DNA from: Candidatus Palauibacter rhopaloidicola
GTDB lineage: Bacteria > Gemmatimonadota > Gemmatimonadetes > Palauibacterales > Palauibacteraceae
Reading direction: 5' to 3'
DNA: 64,000 nucleotides
Assembly (NCBI GenBank): GCA_026914155.1
Contig: JAPPGH010000003.1
Coordinates: 1 to 64,000, forward strand
Shown here: positions 43,201 through 51,084 of the stretch, piece after piece
Numbering within the stretch: position 1 is the stretch's first letter
Layout of the letters: each line of letters begins with the position of its first letter
Notes under the pieces: generated by a model
Database searches by the model: none
What the model was told of the DNA's origin: nothing
What the model saw: only the letters and a program-made list of their open reading frames with translations
Program-made: the position numbers and the translations under genes

Positions 43201-46200
43201 CCCCGGGCGGTCACGCTGCTGCCCGACGTCGTGGCGGTGGCCACGGATGCGTTGGAACTGGTGGCCGCATACGTCAGCGCGTCGCCATCGGGATCGCTGA
43301 AGTGGGGCGACACATCCACCGTCACCGAACTCCCGCCGTCGACGGTCTGAGCGTCGATCGTCCCCACGGCCGTCGGGGCCCGGTTGCCCTGCGGCGAATG
43401 GACCGTCACGCCGACGTCCTGCTCGGCGGTGAGACCGTCCGGGTCGCGTGCCGTCACCGTGACCGTCGCCGAGCCCTCCGCGACCGCCTCGATCGTCACG
43501 CGGCTGCCGGAAACGCTGACGGTCGCCACGCTCGCGTTCGACGTCGTGGCGGAGAAGGTCAGTCGATCGCCATCCGGGTCGCTGAAGTAGCTGAACGCCA
43601 GGAACCAGTAGGTCTCGCCCGGATCGAGCGTCTGGTCGGGGATCACGGCGGTCGACTCCGGCGGCCGGTTCGGCTGGATGACCTCGACGCGGGTGCGCTG
43701 CCGGGCTTCCTCTCCCTCCGGATCGCTCGCGGTGACGGTGATGGACGTGCTCCCGTCCTCCAACCCCTCGACCGTCATGACGGTGCCCGATACGGTGGCC
43801 GAGGCCACGTGGTCGAAGAACACCTCCGCGGTGTAGCTCAGCGGGTCCCCGTCCGCGTCCGTGAAATAGGGATGCAGGTCGACGGAGAACGTTTCGCCGA
43901 CGTTGAGCGTGCGGTCCGGAATCGTGCCGGTGTCCTCGGGACCGCTGTTGGGTACGGTCACGCCGAACGACTGCCGCGCCTCCAGCCCGCCGGGGTCGCG
44001 GGCCACGACGGTGATGCGCGCCGTGCCGCGGGCGACCCCGGTAATCACGACCCTCCGGTCCGAAATCGAGACCGTGGCCACCGCCGGATTCGACGTTTCC
44101 GCCAGGTAGGTCAGGTCATCCCGGTCCGGGTCGTCGAAGTAGAACCCGAGGAAGACGGTCTCGGTGTCGCCCAGTTGCACCGTCTCGTCGTCGATCGTGC
44201 CCGTGGCCTCCGGTGGCCGGTTCGGCTGGATGACGGTCAGATACGTCCGCTGGCTCACCTCCAGACCGTCGGGATCGCGCGCTGTCACGGTGATGGAGCT
44301 GCTTCCGCCCTGGAGTCCCTCCAGCGTCATGACGCTGCCCGACACGGTGACGCGGGCCCGGTCCTCCCAGAACGGTTCGGCGGCATAGGACAGCGCGTCG
44401 CCATCCGGGTCCGAGAAGTAGGGGGAAAGTTCCACGGCCGCCGTCTCTCCGACGTTCACCGTGTCCTGCGGGATGTCGGCGACCGCCACCGGGGCGCTGT
44501 TGGGAACCGTGGCCGTGAAGGACTGCCGGGCCTCCAGTCCCCCGGGATCCCGGGCCGTCACGGTGATCTCCGCCGTCCCCCTCGCGACACCTGCAACGCT
44601 CAGGCTGCTGCCCGAGACCGTCACGGTGGCGACCGCCTCATCCGACGTTACGGCGCCGTAGGTCAGCCGATCCCGATCCGGGTCGCCGAAATGGAAGAAC
44701 ATGGACACGCGAGACGTGCGTCCCGCGTCGACGGTGATGTCGGGGATGGCATCGGCGATCTCGGGGGGACGGTTGGGCTGGCGCACCCTGATGCGCGGCC
44801 GCTGCGACGCCCCGAGGCCTTCCGGATCGCGCGCCGTGATCGTCACGGACGTCGTCCCCTCGCTCAGCCCCTCGATCGTGAGGACGCTGCCCGACACCGT
44901 GGCTGCGGCGACGCTCGCGAAGAACGGCTCGGCCGTGTAGACGAGCGCGTCGCCGTCCGGGTCCGCGAAGTACTGCGAAAGGTCCACCGTAGCTCTGTCG
45001 CCGACATCGAGCGTATCGCCCGGAACGGCGGCCGTCTCGGAGGGAGCGTTGTTCGGCACGGTTACGGTGAAGCGCTGGCTGGCTTCGAGGTCTTGCGGAT
45101 CCCGCGCCGTCACCACGACCTCTGCCGCGCCGCGGGCGACCCCGGCCACCGTCGCGCGGCTGCCGTCGACCGTGACCATCGCGACGTCCGCGTCCGAGGT
45201 TGTCGCCGTGTACGTCAGCGGATCCCGATCATCGAAATAGGCCCCCAGATACACGCTCCTTGTCCCGGCCGCGGCGACGGTCAGATCGGGAATCGTGCCC
45301 CGGGGTTCGGGCGGCTGGTTGGGCAGGCGAACCGTCAGGCGAGTCCGCTGCGTCGCCTCTCCCCCGCCCGGATCGCTCGCGGTGACCGTGATGGAAGTGC
45401 TCCCCTCCGCCACCGCTTCCACCGTCATCGCGCTCCCGGTCACGGAGACTCGGGCCACACGGTCGTAGAAGGCGGTCGCCGCATAGGTCAGCGCGTCCCC
45501 ATCCGGATCGGAGAAGTACGCGGAGAGTTCCACCGTGCCCGTCTCCCCCACGTCGAGGGTGTCTTCCGGGATCTCGCCGACGGCGGCGGGAGGACCGTTC
45601 GCGACGTTGACGCCGAACGAAAGCGTCGCGGGGAGGTCCCCGGGATCTCGCGCCGTCAGATCCACCGTGGCGCGACCCTCGGACACGCCCGTGACCGAGA
45701 GGACGCTGCCCGAGACGGCGACGGTGCTCACGTCCGGGTTCGACGACCGGCCGGAGTAGGTGAGCCGGTCCCCGTCCGGATCGTAGAAGTATGACAACAC
45801 GTTAAAGGTGATCGTGACGCCGGCGGGGAGCGTCACGTCCGCAAACGGCAGTGTCCCTTCCGGGGCCCGGTTCGACCCTTCGGAGATCGTGACATCGACG
45901 TTCTGCGAGGCGGTCAGACCCGCCGGGTCACGCGCCGTCGCCGTCACCGTCGCGCTGCCCGCGGCGATACCCGCGATCGTCAGCGTCGAGCCCGACACCG
46001 TCGCCGTCGCCACGGAGACGTCCGAACTTTCCGCCGCGTAGGAGAGCGCGTCGCCGTCCGGATCGGCAAAGGACGACGATATGTCGAACGTCACGTCCCT
46101 TCCGGCCGTCAACCCCACCGGCGGGATCGAGCGAACCGCTTCCGGAGCCCGGTTCCCCCGCTCCACCGCGACGCCGACGTTCTGGACGGCGGTCAGGCCC

Positions 46201-46634
46201 GCCGGATCGCGCGCCGTCACGGTCACCGTCGCGGTTCCAGCGGACACTGCCGTAAGCGTAACCGTAGCGCCCGACGTAGAGGCCGTCGCCACCGAACCGT
46301 CGGAACTCTCCGCCGTGTAGGTCAGCGCGTCGCCATCGGGATCCCTGAAGTAGGACGACACGTCAAAGGACGCGCTCTCTCCAGCCGTCAGTCCCCGGGC
46401 CGGGATCGAGCCGACCGCCTCCGGTGCTCGGTTAGGCGTGGTCGGAGGCGGCGGGGGTGGAGTCACGGGGGGCTGGTCGGGCTCCGCCGGGCCGCCGCCA
46501 CCGTCGCCGCAGGCGGCGGCCCATACCAGGAGAAGCGAGGCCACGCCCCAGACGGCGCGGCGGCGGAAGCCTCGTCCCCGGGCGGTGGCGCTAGGACTTC
46601 GGCGGATCGGCGGCAGGCGTCGCCGGCAGCGCAC
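40236..46634 (-). CDS. Giant Ig-repeat lipoprotein with C-terminal leishmanolysin-like protease
   Basis: 2132 residues from GTG 46634. The signal ends LLLVWAAAC (lipid Cys ~42), followed by a Pro/Thr linker. Residues ~68-1828 are 19 Ig/cadherin-like repeats of ~93 residues. Residues ~1829-2132 form an M8 (leishmanolysin-type) metalloprotease: HEIGHTLGVGTAW at ~1950 (HExxH plus Gly), a third His candidate in DSHWRESYW (~2027) and a Met-turn ELMSPLN. In M8 enzymes these three His bind zinc. The architecture suggests a cell-surface stalk presenting a protease to neighbouring cells or host matrix, which is inference. Nucleotide usage matches neighbours. The stop lies five bases beyond the stop of the convergent DapB-like gene. 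Confidence 0.9.
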   Translation of the reverse strand: MRCRRRLPPIRRSPSATARGRGFRRRAVWGVASLLLVWAAACGDGGGGPAEPDQPPVTPPPPPPTTPNRAPEAVGSIPARGLTAGESASFDVSSYFRDPDGDALTYTAESSDGSVATASTSGATVTLTAVSAGTATVTVTARDPAGLTAVQNVGVAVERGNRAPEAVRSIPPVGLTAGRDVTFDISSSFADPDGDALSYAAESSDVSVATATVSGSTLTIAGIAAGSATVTATARDPAGLTASQNVDVTISEGSNRAPEGTLPFADVTLPAGVTITFNVLSYFYDPDGDRLTYSGRSSNPDVSTVAVSGSVLSVTGVSEGRATVDLTARDPGDLPATLSFGVNVANGPPAAVGEIPEDTLDVGETGTVELSAYFSDPDGDALTYAATAFYDRVARVSVTGSAMTVEAVAEGSTSITVTASDPGGGEATQRTRLTVRLPNQPPEPRGTIPDLTVAAAGTRSVYLGAYFDDRDPLTYTATTSDADVAMVTVDGSRATVAGVARGAAEVVVTARDPQDLEASQRFTVTVPNNAPSETAAVPGDTLDVGDRATVDLSQYFADPDGDALVYTAEPFFASVAAATVSGSVLTIEGLSEGTTSVTITARDPEGLGASQRPRIRVRQPNRPPEIADAIPDITVDAGRTSRVSMFFHFGDPDRDRLTYGAVTSDEAVATVTVSGSSLSVAGVARGTAEITVTARDPGGLEARQSFTATVPNSAPVAVADIPQDTVNVGETAAVELSPYFSDPDGDALSYAAEPFWEDRARVTVSGSVMTLEGLQGGSSSITVTARDPDGLEVSQRTYLTVIQPNRPPEATGTIDDETVQLGDTETVFLGFYFDDPDRDDLTYLAETSNPAVATVSISDRRVVITGVARGTARITVVARDPGGLEARQSFGVTVPNSGPEDTGTIPDRTLNVGETFSVDLHPYFTDADGDPLSYTAEVFFDHVASATVSGTVMTVEGLEDGSTSITVTASDPEGEEARQRTRVEVIQPNRPPESTAVIPDQTLDPGETYWFLAFSYFSDPDGDRLTFSATTSNASVATVSVSGSRVTIEAVAEGSATVTVTARDPDGLTAEQDVGVTVHSPQGNRAPTAVGTIDAQTVDGGSSVTVDVSPHFSDPDGDALTYAATSSNASVATATTSGSSVTARGVAGGTATITVTARDPGGLSARQRIRVTVPNRAPTGRAIPAQVVAADGTATLDLSSYFTDPDGDRLRYRGSSSDTGVATASVVGRSLTIRPVGSGTATITVTARDQGGLSASQDVAVTVQARANRPPSGSSIPAQTLTVGGTATLDLTAHFTDPDGDALTFAGSSNSPAVATAGVIGNTLTIRAVASGSATVTATTTDPGGLTASETIAVTVARPDNQPPAATGTIPAQTLNANESAAIQLSSYFDDPDADALTYAAAVSRTGVATASVSGSRVTVTGVARGTVTVTITARDLGGLEATQAFDVTVRNSAPEATGTIPAVTVVANASTTIDASSRFRDRDGDPLSYTAETSATAVASVAVSGSTVTITGVAAGTAVVTITARDPGGLEARQQADVTVRATNRAPEGVGSIPAQTIETGNSASVDVTSYFRDADDDVLTFAAASSDAAIATASVSGSVVAITAVSPGTATVTVTASDPHGAAVDQDIRVEVEQGNRPPQPSGTIPAQTVAAGEAVTLDVSSYFSDPDGDALTYAPTSSNTGVATASRLGSEVTISGQARGTTTVRVTASDADGASARQDIAVTVTARQDNRPPEALDDIPVHFLEAGASVEIAMSSYFGDPDGDALTYDPATSSAGVVTASASGGTLTVTAGTRGTATLTVTASDPDGLEAASSFTVAVMSADIGSYDIELISITPMVETHAAAFRNAAEKWMRVLADTELPDMPVPAGTPTGCWELTSDRRVESVDDLLLVVSVKEIDGPGGTLGSAGFCESRDQSLLPWMGAMRFDEADLRRVEEEGDLDELILHEIGHTLGVGTAWRQHQLLENPTLTWFLFTWVHSAGQDAHFTGPLATAAFNEAGGDAYTDGGKVPVENCLGRGSSDSHWRESYWSEDLPGSRCRGGEALLGGELMSPLNILGVREPLSRITIQSLADLGYAVDVGEAESYTLPDPDAARRYDPRRVLEYGDDILRGPITVRDRNGRIVRRIPN
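41151..46433 (-). repeat. Nineteen tandem Ig/cadherin-like coding repeats
   Basis: Each unit is about 279 bases. It reads NRxPE..G.IP..T...G....DLS.YF.DPDGDALTY.A.SS...VATA.VSG..LTI..V..G.ATVTVTARDP.GL.A.Q...VTV. Units 4-11 alternate between two subtypes: one with DTLDVGE…VEGLxEGSTSITV…QP, the other with TVxxG…VAGVARGTAEITV…TVP. That implies amplification of a two-domain block. The outer units are more uniform and look like single-unit duplications. Confidence 0.9.
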
Positions 46635-46690
46635 GCAACATCCGAATGGCTTTGGTCCTCCTCCTCGAACGTCGATTGGTGTTCGCGAGG

Positions 46691-47269
46691 CTACGGGATC
46701 CGTATACGGACCCCCAACTCCAGCCCGATATGTCCGTCGGGATTGAACCTCGGCAGGATAAGACTCAAGCGTCCCGGACGGTCGTCAAGTGGAATCGGTT
46801 CCCACTCCTCACGATGGATGAAGCTGCCCACAATGCCGCCGACAACGGCTCCGATCGGTGTTCCGACCACAATGATGATCGCGGCCACCGGTAAGCAAAA
46901 AATGGCGATAGCAACGGCGCCCGTCTCCGAGTCCGCCGCTTCCGCGCAGGTCGCGAGAATCCCGCCGCCAAGGGATAGTGGAATCGATGCACCAACCAGG
47001 ATCCCCTCCAGGCCGAGGCGCTTGGTGCCCGTGCTCCGGTCCAACTGTTCGATCGATTGGAATTCGAAGGAGAACAGCGTGCTGTCCCGCACGATCTCGA
47101 ACCCTTCTTCGCTGACGGCTGTAACCTGCCCAACGGCTGTGGAATCCGCGAGGAAAATGCGAACCCGATCACCGACATGCTGGGCTCGTACCGGGACCGC
47201 AGAGCCCATCGCCAACGCAATGATCGCCGATAACGTGATCCCGGAAACGGAACGGCAGACCCTCTTCAT
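46691..47269 (-). CDS. Exported protein with C-terminal hydrophobic hairpin
   Basis: 192 residues; GAAGAGGA precedes ATG 47269. A signal peptide (SAIIALAMGSAVPVRAQ) is followed by an SH3-like segment HVGDRVRIFLADSTAVGQV. Two hydrophobic stretches follow (AIAIFCLPVAAIIIVVG and TPIGAVVGGIVGSF), suggesting insertion in a membrane after export. The C-terminus (HIGLELGVRIRIP) ends like an outer-membrane strand. No family recognised. It is upstream of, and on the same strand as, the giant repeat gene, 56 bases apart. Confidence 0.7.
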   Translation of the reverse strand: MKRVCRSVSGITLSAIIALAMGSAVPVRAQHVGDRVRIFLADSTAVGQVTAVSEEGFEIVRDSTLFSFEFQSIEQLDRSTGTKRLGLEGILVGASIPLSLGGGILATCAEAADSETGAVAIAIFCLPVAAIIIVVGTPIGAVVGGIVGSFIHREEWEPIPLDDRPGRLSLILPRFNPDGHIGLELGVRIRIP

Positions 47270-47581
47270 GTCCTCTTCCCTTTCCTGGACTGTCGTGAAT
47301 CGTTGCAGTAGTAGAATCTGCTATTGAAATGCAGAACAAAGACAGAGGCGATATCTATGGCAACAGAGCAAGAACCGATAGAAAGTGATGATTTTCTTTG
47401 AGGTATAGCGCTCGGAGTCGGCGATTCCCCGGAACCGAGGCCGTGAACGTCTCGCGGTACGTGAAAAAGTCTGCGGGGCCGTTCTCGGAGCGTTCGCGGA
47501 GTCGCGGCCGGCGAGGGTTCCACAACGGACCGCCGGAGTCGTGTGACCGTTGCCGTGTCTGGGTCGTCTCAGTAGTCGTAG
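47270..47581. other. Intergenic region, no confident gene
   Basis: About 310 bases with lower GC near 47290-47400. The plus-strand open frame 47398-47787 is Arg-rich and looks like a shadow of the downstream frame. I see no RNA gene or clear terminator. Confidence 0.4.
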
Positions 47582-47926
47582 CCGGGCAGGCTGAGCAAGC
47601 CACCGCTGGGCGACGGGCCGTTACCAACCGGAACCTGCACAACGTCGGCCTTCGTGCCCTTCGTGGATGGGACCATGGCTGCTCTGTTCGGGGTCAGCGC
47701 TCTCGATTTCGCCCTGACGGATTACGAGGACGAGGATGCCCGGGATGGCCGTCCGTACGCCGTAGGGGCGGCGCTGGTGCTGGGTAGTGCGCTCGGCTTG
47801 TCCTCGTACCGGGGGTTCAAGTGGACGAGCGAATGCCGGGCTCGCCAGTCGATGAGCGAGGAGGCCATCGCCGACTATCTGCGCACCCTGTCACGCGAGG
47901 TGGCCGTGCACGACGATCCCGGATAG
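47582..47926 (+). pseudogene. Remnant of a small membrane/lipoprotein gene
   Basis: The frame is open from just after a TAG (47579-47581) to 47926. It reads PTGTCTTSAFVPFVDGTMAALFGVSALDFAL, then AVGAALVLGSALGLSSYRGF and TSECRARQSM. The first part resembles a lipoprotein mature N-terminus (Cys then hydroxylated residues), but no start codon, RBS or signal peptide precedes it. Only GTG 47654 could start translation, giving 90 residues without the Cys. It is probably 5'-truncated or decayed. The function is unknown. Confidence 0.45.
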
Positions 47927-47962
47927 TCGCGCCGGCGACCCGGCGTCGGGTCGTGACGGTCG

Positions 47963-48988
47963 TCAGCCTGCCGGGCGGTTGGCGACGATCGCGATTCGGG
48001 AGCCGTCGGGGCTCACGGCGAGGCGGGTGGTGCCCTCGACGCCGAGGTCCGAAAAGTCGGCGATCTCCGTCCAGTCCGAGCCCTCCGACCAGGCGAACAG
48101 CCGACCGCCATCTCCCATCAGGATCTCGCCCTCGGGCGTCCACGCGTAGTCCTCGCGACCGGGGATCGTGCGCACGATCCGCTCGCTGGTTCCGGCGGCC
48201 GGGTCGAGGCGCTCGATCCACCACTCCTCGTCCGAGACCTTCCGCACGAAGGAGATCTCCTCCGTCCCCGGAATCCGGTGGATGGACCGGCCGGGACGCT
48301 CGGCCACGATCCGGATCTCGCCCGTCAGCGCGTCCCCCACCTGAAGCGTGGGCGGACTGCCGAGGATGAACATCCCGACGACGTGTTCGTTGGCCCACGC
48401 GTGGTAACCCACCGGCTCGGCGGTGGCGAAGATCGGCCCGATCGATTCGCCGGAGAGGTCGTAGCGCCACAGGTACTGTTTCCCGCGGATCTCGTGGATC
48501 GCGGAGAAGGCGTCCTGCCCCGGGATCTGGAGCGCCGAGAACTCGCTCGCCTCCTCCGTGTGCGTCAACCGCTCGGAGGCGCCGGGCTCGGCCCCGGACG
48601 CCGCGGCGAGCCGCATGATCTCGGTCTGCCTGCGGTCCAGCGCCGCGGTGTGGAGGATCGCCGAACCGTCGAGCAGGAAGCTGGGCTGGTTGTCGTACGC
48701 GTCGCGGTCCGTCGCCCGTCCCAGGTCGGGGATCGACAGCGCGCCGCCTTCGCGGACGAGCGTCCCCAGCCAGATGTCGGTGGAGGGAGAGCCCGCCGCC
48801 GTCGGCGTGTAATCCGCGGGCGCCGGCCCGATCTCCGGCATCGGCCCGTCCGGCGGTTCCGCCGGGAAGGCGCCGGCCTCTTCAGAGCCGCCAACTTCAG
48901 GATCGGCCCCGTCTTCCGGTGCGCAAGCGATCCCGACCGAGAGCGCAAGCGCCAGTGTCGTCGCGGTTCGCAGGGTCATTCGTGCCAT
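47963..48988 (-). CDS. Beta-propeller lipoprotein
   Basis: 341 residues; AGGAGG five bases before ATG 48988 fixes the start. The signal MARMTLRTATTLALALSVGIAC is followed by the lipid Cys. The mature part has blade-like repeats (DNQPSFLLDGSAILHTA, TEEISFVRKVSDEEWWIERL, DYAWTPEGEILMGDGG, RLAVSPDGSRIAIVAN), like TolB/WD40-type PD40 propellers. It has no catalytic domain. It lies 47 bases downstream of the CocE esterase gene on the same strand, probably in one operon with it and the serine hydrolase. Confidence 0.82.
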   Translation of the reverse strand: MARMTLRTATTLALALSVGIACAPEDGADPEVGGSEEAGAFPAEPPDGPMPEIGPAPADYTPTAAGSPSTDIWLGTLVREGGALSIPDLGRATDRDAYDNQPSFLLDGSAILHTAALDRRQTEIMRLAAASGAEPGASERLTHTEEASEFSALQIPGQDAFSAIHEIRGKQYLWRYDLSGESIGPIFATAEPVGYHAWANEHVVGMFILGSPPTLQVGDALTGEIRIVAERPGRSIHRIPGTEEISFVRKVSDEEWWIERLDPAAGTSERIVRTIPGREDYAWTPEGEILMGDGGRLFAWSEGSDWTEIADFSDLGVEGTTRLAVSPDGSRIAIVANRPAG

Positions 48989-49035
48989 CCCTTCCTCCTG
49001 GGGGTCTTCCGGTTAGGGGGATTGGGGTCTTCCGG

Positions 49036-51030
49036 TCACGGGGATTCCGGCAGGACGCCGAGGATCACACGCGAGGGGTGCTCCGCCGAGCGGTAGACGG
49101 TCTGGGTCGCGGCCTGGTAGTCCCCCGGCGCCGCTGTGTACGTGTCCACGAAGGTCTGCGGGTTCCGGTCGTAGGCGGGGAACCACGAACTCTGGACGTG
49201 GACCATGAGCCGGTGCCCGGCCTTGAAGGTGTGGAAGCGGTCCCGGAGGTCGATCTCGATCCGCGTAATCTCTCCCGGCACCATCGGTTCGGGGTTCTCG
49301 AGGTCGTTCCGGAATCGGCCGCGCATGATCTCGCCCGCGAGGTGCATCTGGTAGCCGCCCATGGGGACGTCGCAGTTGCCGCTCGGCGGCGCGCCGTCGG
49401 GGTAGACGTCGATCAGCTTCACGATCCAGTCCGAGTCCGTCCCCGTCGTGGAGACGAAGATCTCGGCCCCGATCGGGCCCGCGATCGTGAGGTCCTCCTC
49501 CAGCGGTTCGGACTGATAGACGAGGACATCGGGGCGCTCCGAGGCGAAGCGCTGGTCCTCCACCTTCCACAGGTGACCCAGGGTCGTGCGTTCCTCGGCG
49601 GAGAACGGCACCGGACTCGCCGGGTCGCTCACGTAGGTATCGGCTGGCGAGTCCGCGGCCGAGTCGGCGGTCCGCGTCGGCGGCTCGAAGGCCAGCGTCC
49701 CGTCCGGCCCCAGGTACAGACTCACCGGGGTGACGTCGGCCGGCGGCCAGGCGTCGTAGGCGCGCCACTCGTTCGTCCCCGTCAGAAAGACGTTCGCCTC
49801 CGTCGCGTCCCAGACGCCCGCGTCCTTCAGGTGGTGCTCGAAGAAGGGGAACTGGAACTCGCGCTGGAAGTGGTGCGACGTTTTCGTGTCGAAGGCGATG
49901 CAGCCGAGGAAGTCGCCGTCCATGCGCGCCCAGCCGCCGTGCAGCCAGGGGCCGACGACGAGCGTGTTCTCGAGCCCCGGATTCTCCGCCTCGACGGTCC
50001 GGTAGATGGACATGGGACCGTAGAAGTCCTCGGTGTCGAACCAGCCCGCCACGTTCAGCGTCGCGGGCCGGACATCGTCCAGGTAGCGGAGGGCGTTCTG
50101 CCGCTGCCAGAACTCGTCGTAGTTGGGGTGGTCGATGAAGTCGCGCCACGCCGGCACGTCGCCGTGGAAGTAGAGTTCGTCCACCGTGGCGGCGGATCCG
50201 GCGTTGAGGAAGAAGTCGTAGCCGGAGGTCGTGCCGTAGTCGAAGCGGGCCCCGCGCGTGTCCGTGGGGCCGTCGCGCCGGCGGGCGTTCCCCGACAGCC
50301 ACGAGAAGGCGTACATGATCCGGAAGGCCCCGTTATGGTGCCAGTCGTCGCCGATGAACATGTCCGACGGCGAGGCCTGGGGCGACGACGCCACGAGTGC
50401 CGGGTGCGCGTCCACCATGCCCATCACGGTCTGCCAGCCGGGATAGGAGATCCCCCACTGTCCGACGCGCCCGTTGTGGTTGTCGACGTTCGCGAGCAGC
50501 CACTCGATCGTGTCCCAGTTGTCCGTGATCTCGTCGGTATCGGTCGGGCCGCGGGGTTCCGGCGCGGGGGCGCGGATGACCTCGAACTCTCCCTCCGACC
50601 TGAACTGCCCGCGCACGTCCTGGAAGGCGAAGATGTACGCGGAGCGGTCGAACTCCCGTGACGGCCCGAGCGGGTTCCGATACTGGCCGGGCTCGTAGGG
50701 ACCGATGGAATAGGGGGTTCGAAAGAGGAGGATGGGATATTCGCGCGAGCGGTCGAGCGGCTCGTAGACGAGCGTGTACAGTTCGATCCCGTCCCGCATC
50801 GCGACCATGTACTCCGACTTCTCGTAGTTCGCCGCGAGATACTCGTCGTGCGCCGCCGCCGCGGCTTCCGCTTCGGTTTGGGCGGCAGCGGTCTGGGCCG
50901 GGGTCGGTGGCGGCGCGTCCGTCGCGTCGTCCGGCGCCCCGCACCCCGCTGCGAACGGCGCGACCGCAAAAAGCACCACCGCCCAGGGCGGGCTCCTGAA
51001 TCGACGGTCCAGCCGGTCCGGTCGCGTCAT
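49036..51030 (-). CDS. CocE/NonD-family acyl hydrolase, lipoprotein
   Basis: 664 residues from ATG 51030 (GGAG six bases upstream). The lipoprotein signal ends VAPFAAGC. The alpha/beta-hydrolase triad of the S15/CocE family is readable: Ser in GQWGISYPGW (~residue 205), Asp in NVAGWFDTEDFYG (~330) and His in VVGPWLHGGWARMDG (~360). The C-terminal jelly-roll (X-Pro dipeptidyl-peptidase C-terminal domain) has EIFVSTTGTDSDWIVKLIDV and GHRLMVHVQSSWFPAYDRNP. It hydrolyses esters or X-Pro peptides; the substrate is unknown. It is the middle gene of a three-gene minus-strand group. Confidence 0.92.
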   Translation of the reverse strand: MTRPDRLDRRFRSPPWAVVLFAVAPFAAGCGAPDDATDAPPPTPAQTAAAQTEAEAAAAAHDEYLAANYEKSEYMVAMRDGIELYTLVYEPLDRSREYPILLFRTPYSIGPYEPGQYRNPLGPSREFDRSAYIFAFQDVRGQFRSEGEFEVIRAPAPEPRGPTDTDEITDNWDTIEWLLANVDNHNGRVGQWGISYPGWQTVMGMVDAHPALVASSPQASPSDMFIGDDWHHNGAFRIMYAFSWLSGNARRRDGPTDTRGARFDYGTTSGYDFFLNAGSAATVDELYFHGDVPAWRDFIDHPNYDEFWQRQNALRYLDDVRPATLNVAGWFDTEDFYGPMSIYRTVEAENPGLENTLVVGPWLHGGWARMDGDFLGCIAFDTKTSHHFQREFQFPFFEHHLKDAGVWDATEANVFLTGTNEWRAYDAWPPADVTPVSLYLGPDGTLAFEPPTRTADSAADSPADTYVSDPASPVPFSAEERTTLGHLWKVEDQRFASERPDVLVYQSEPLEEDLTIAGPIGAEIFVSTTGTDSDWIVKLIDVYPDGAPPSGNCDVPMGGYQMHLAGEIMRGRFRNDLENPEPMVPGEITRIEIDLRDRFHTFKAGHRLMVHVQSSWFPAYDRNPQTFVDTYTAAPGDYQAATQTVYRSAEHPSRVILGVLPESP

Positions 51031-51084
51031 GTCATTCTCCATCTTTCCCGGGTCGTTTCGCGGGCGGCCCAACCCGCTTGGGCC

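Noticed and set aside
42753-45794. 1013-residue plus-strand open frame
   Set aside because: Antisense shadow of the Ig-repeat lipoprotein; it inherits the repeat periodicity, is Arg/Gly/His-rich and has no domain pattern.
41151-46433. CRISPR-like regular repetition
   Set aside because: The period is about 279 bases and codes for Ig-like domains; there are no short direct repeats with unique spacers.
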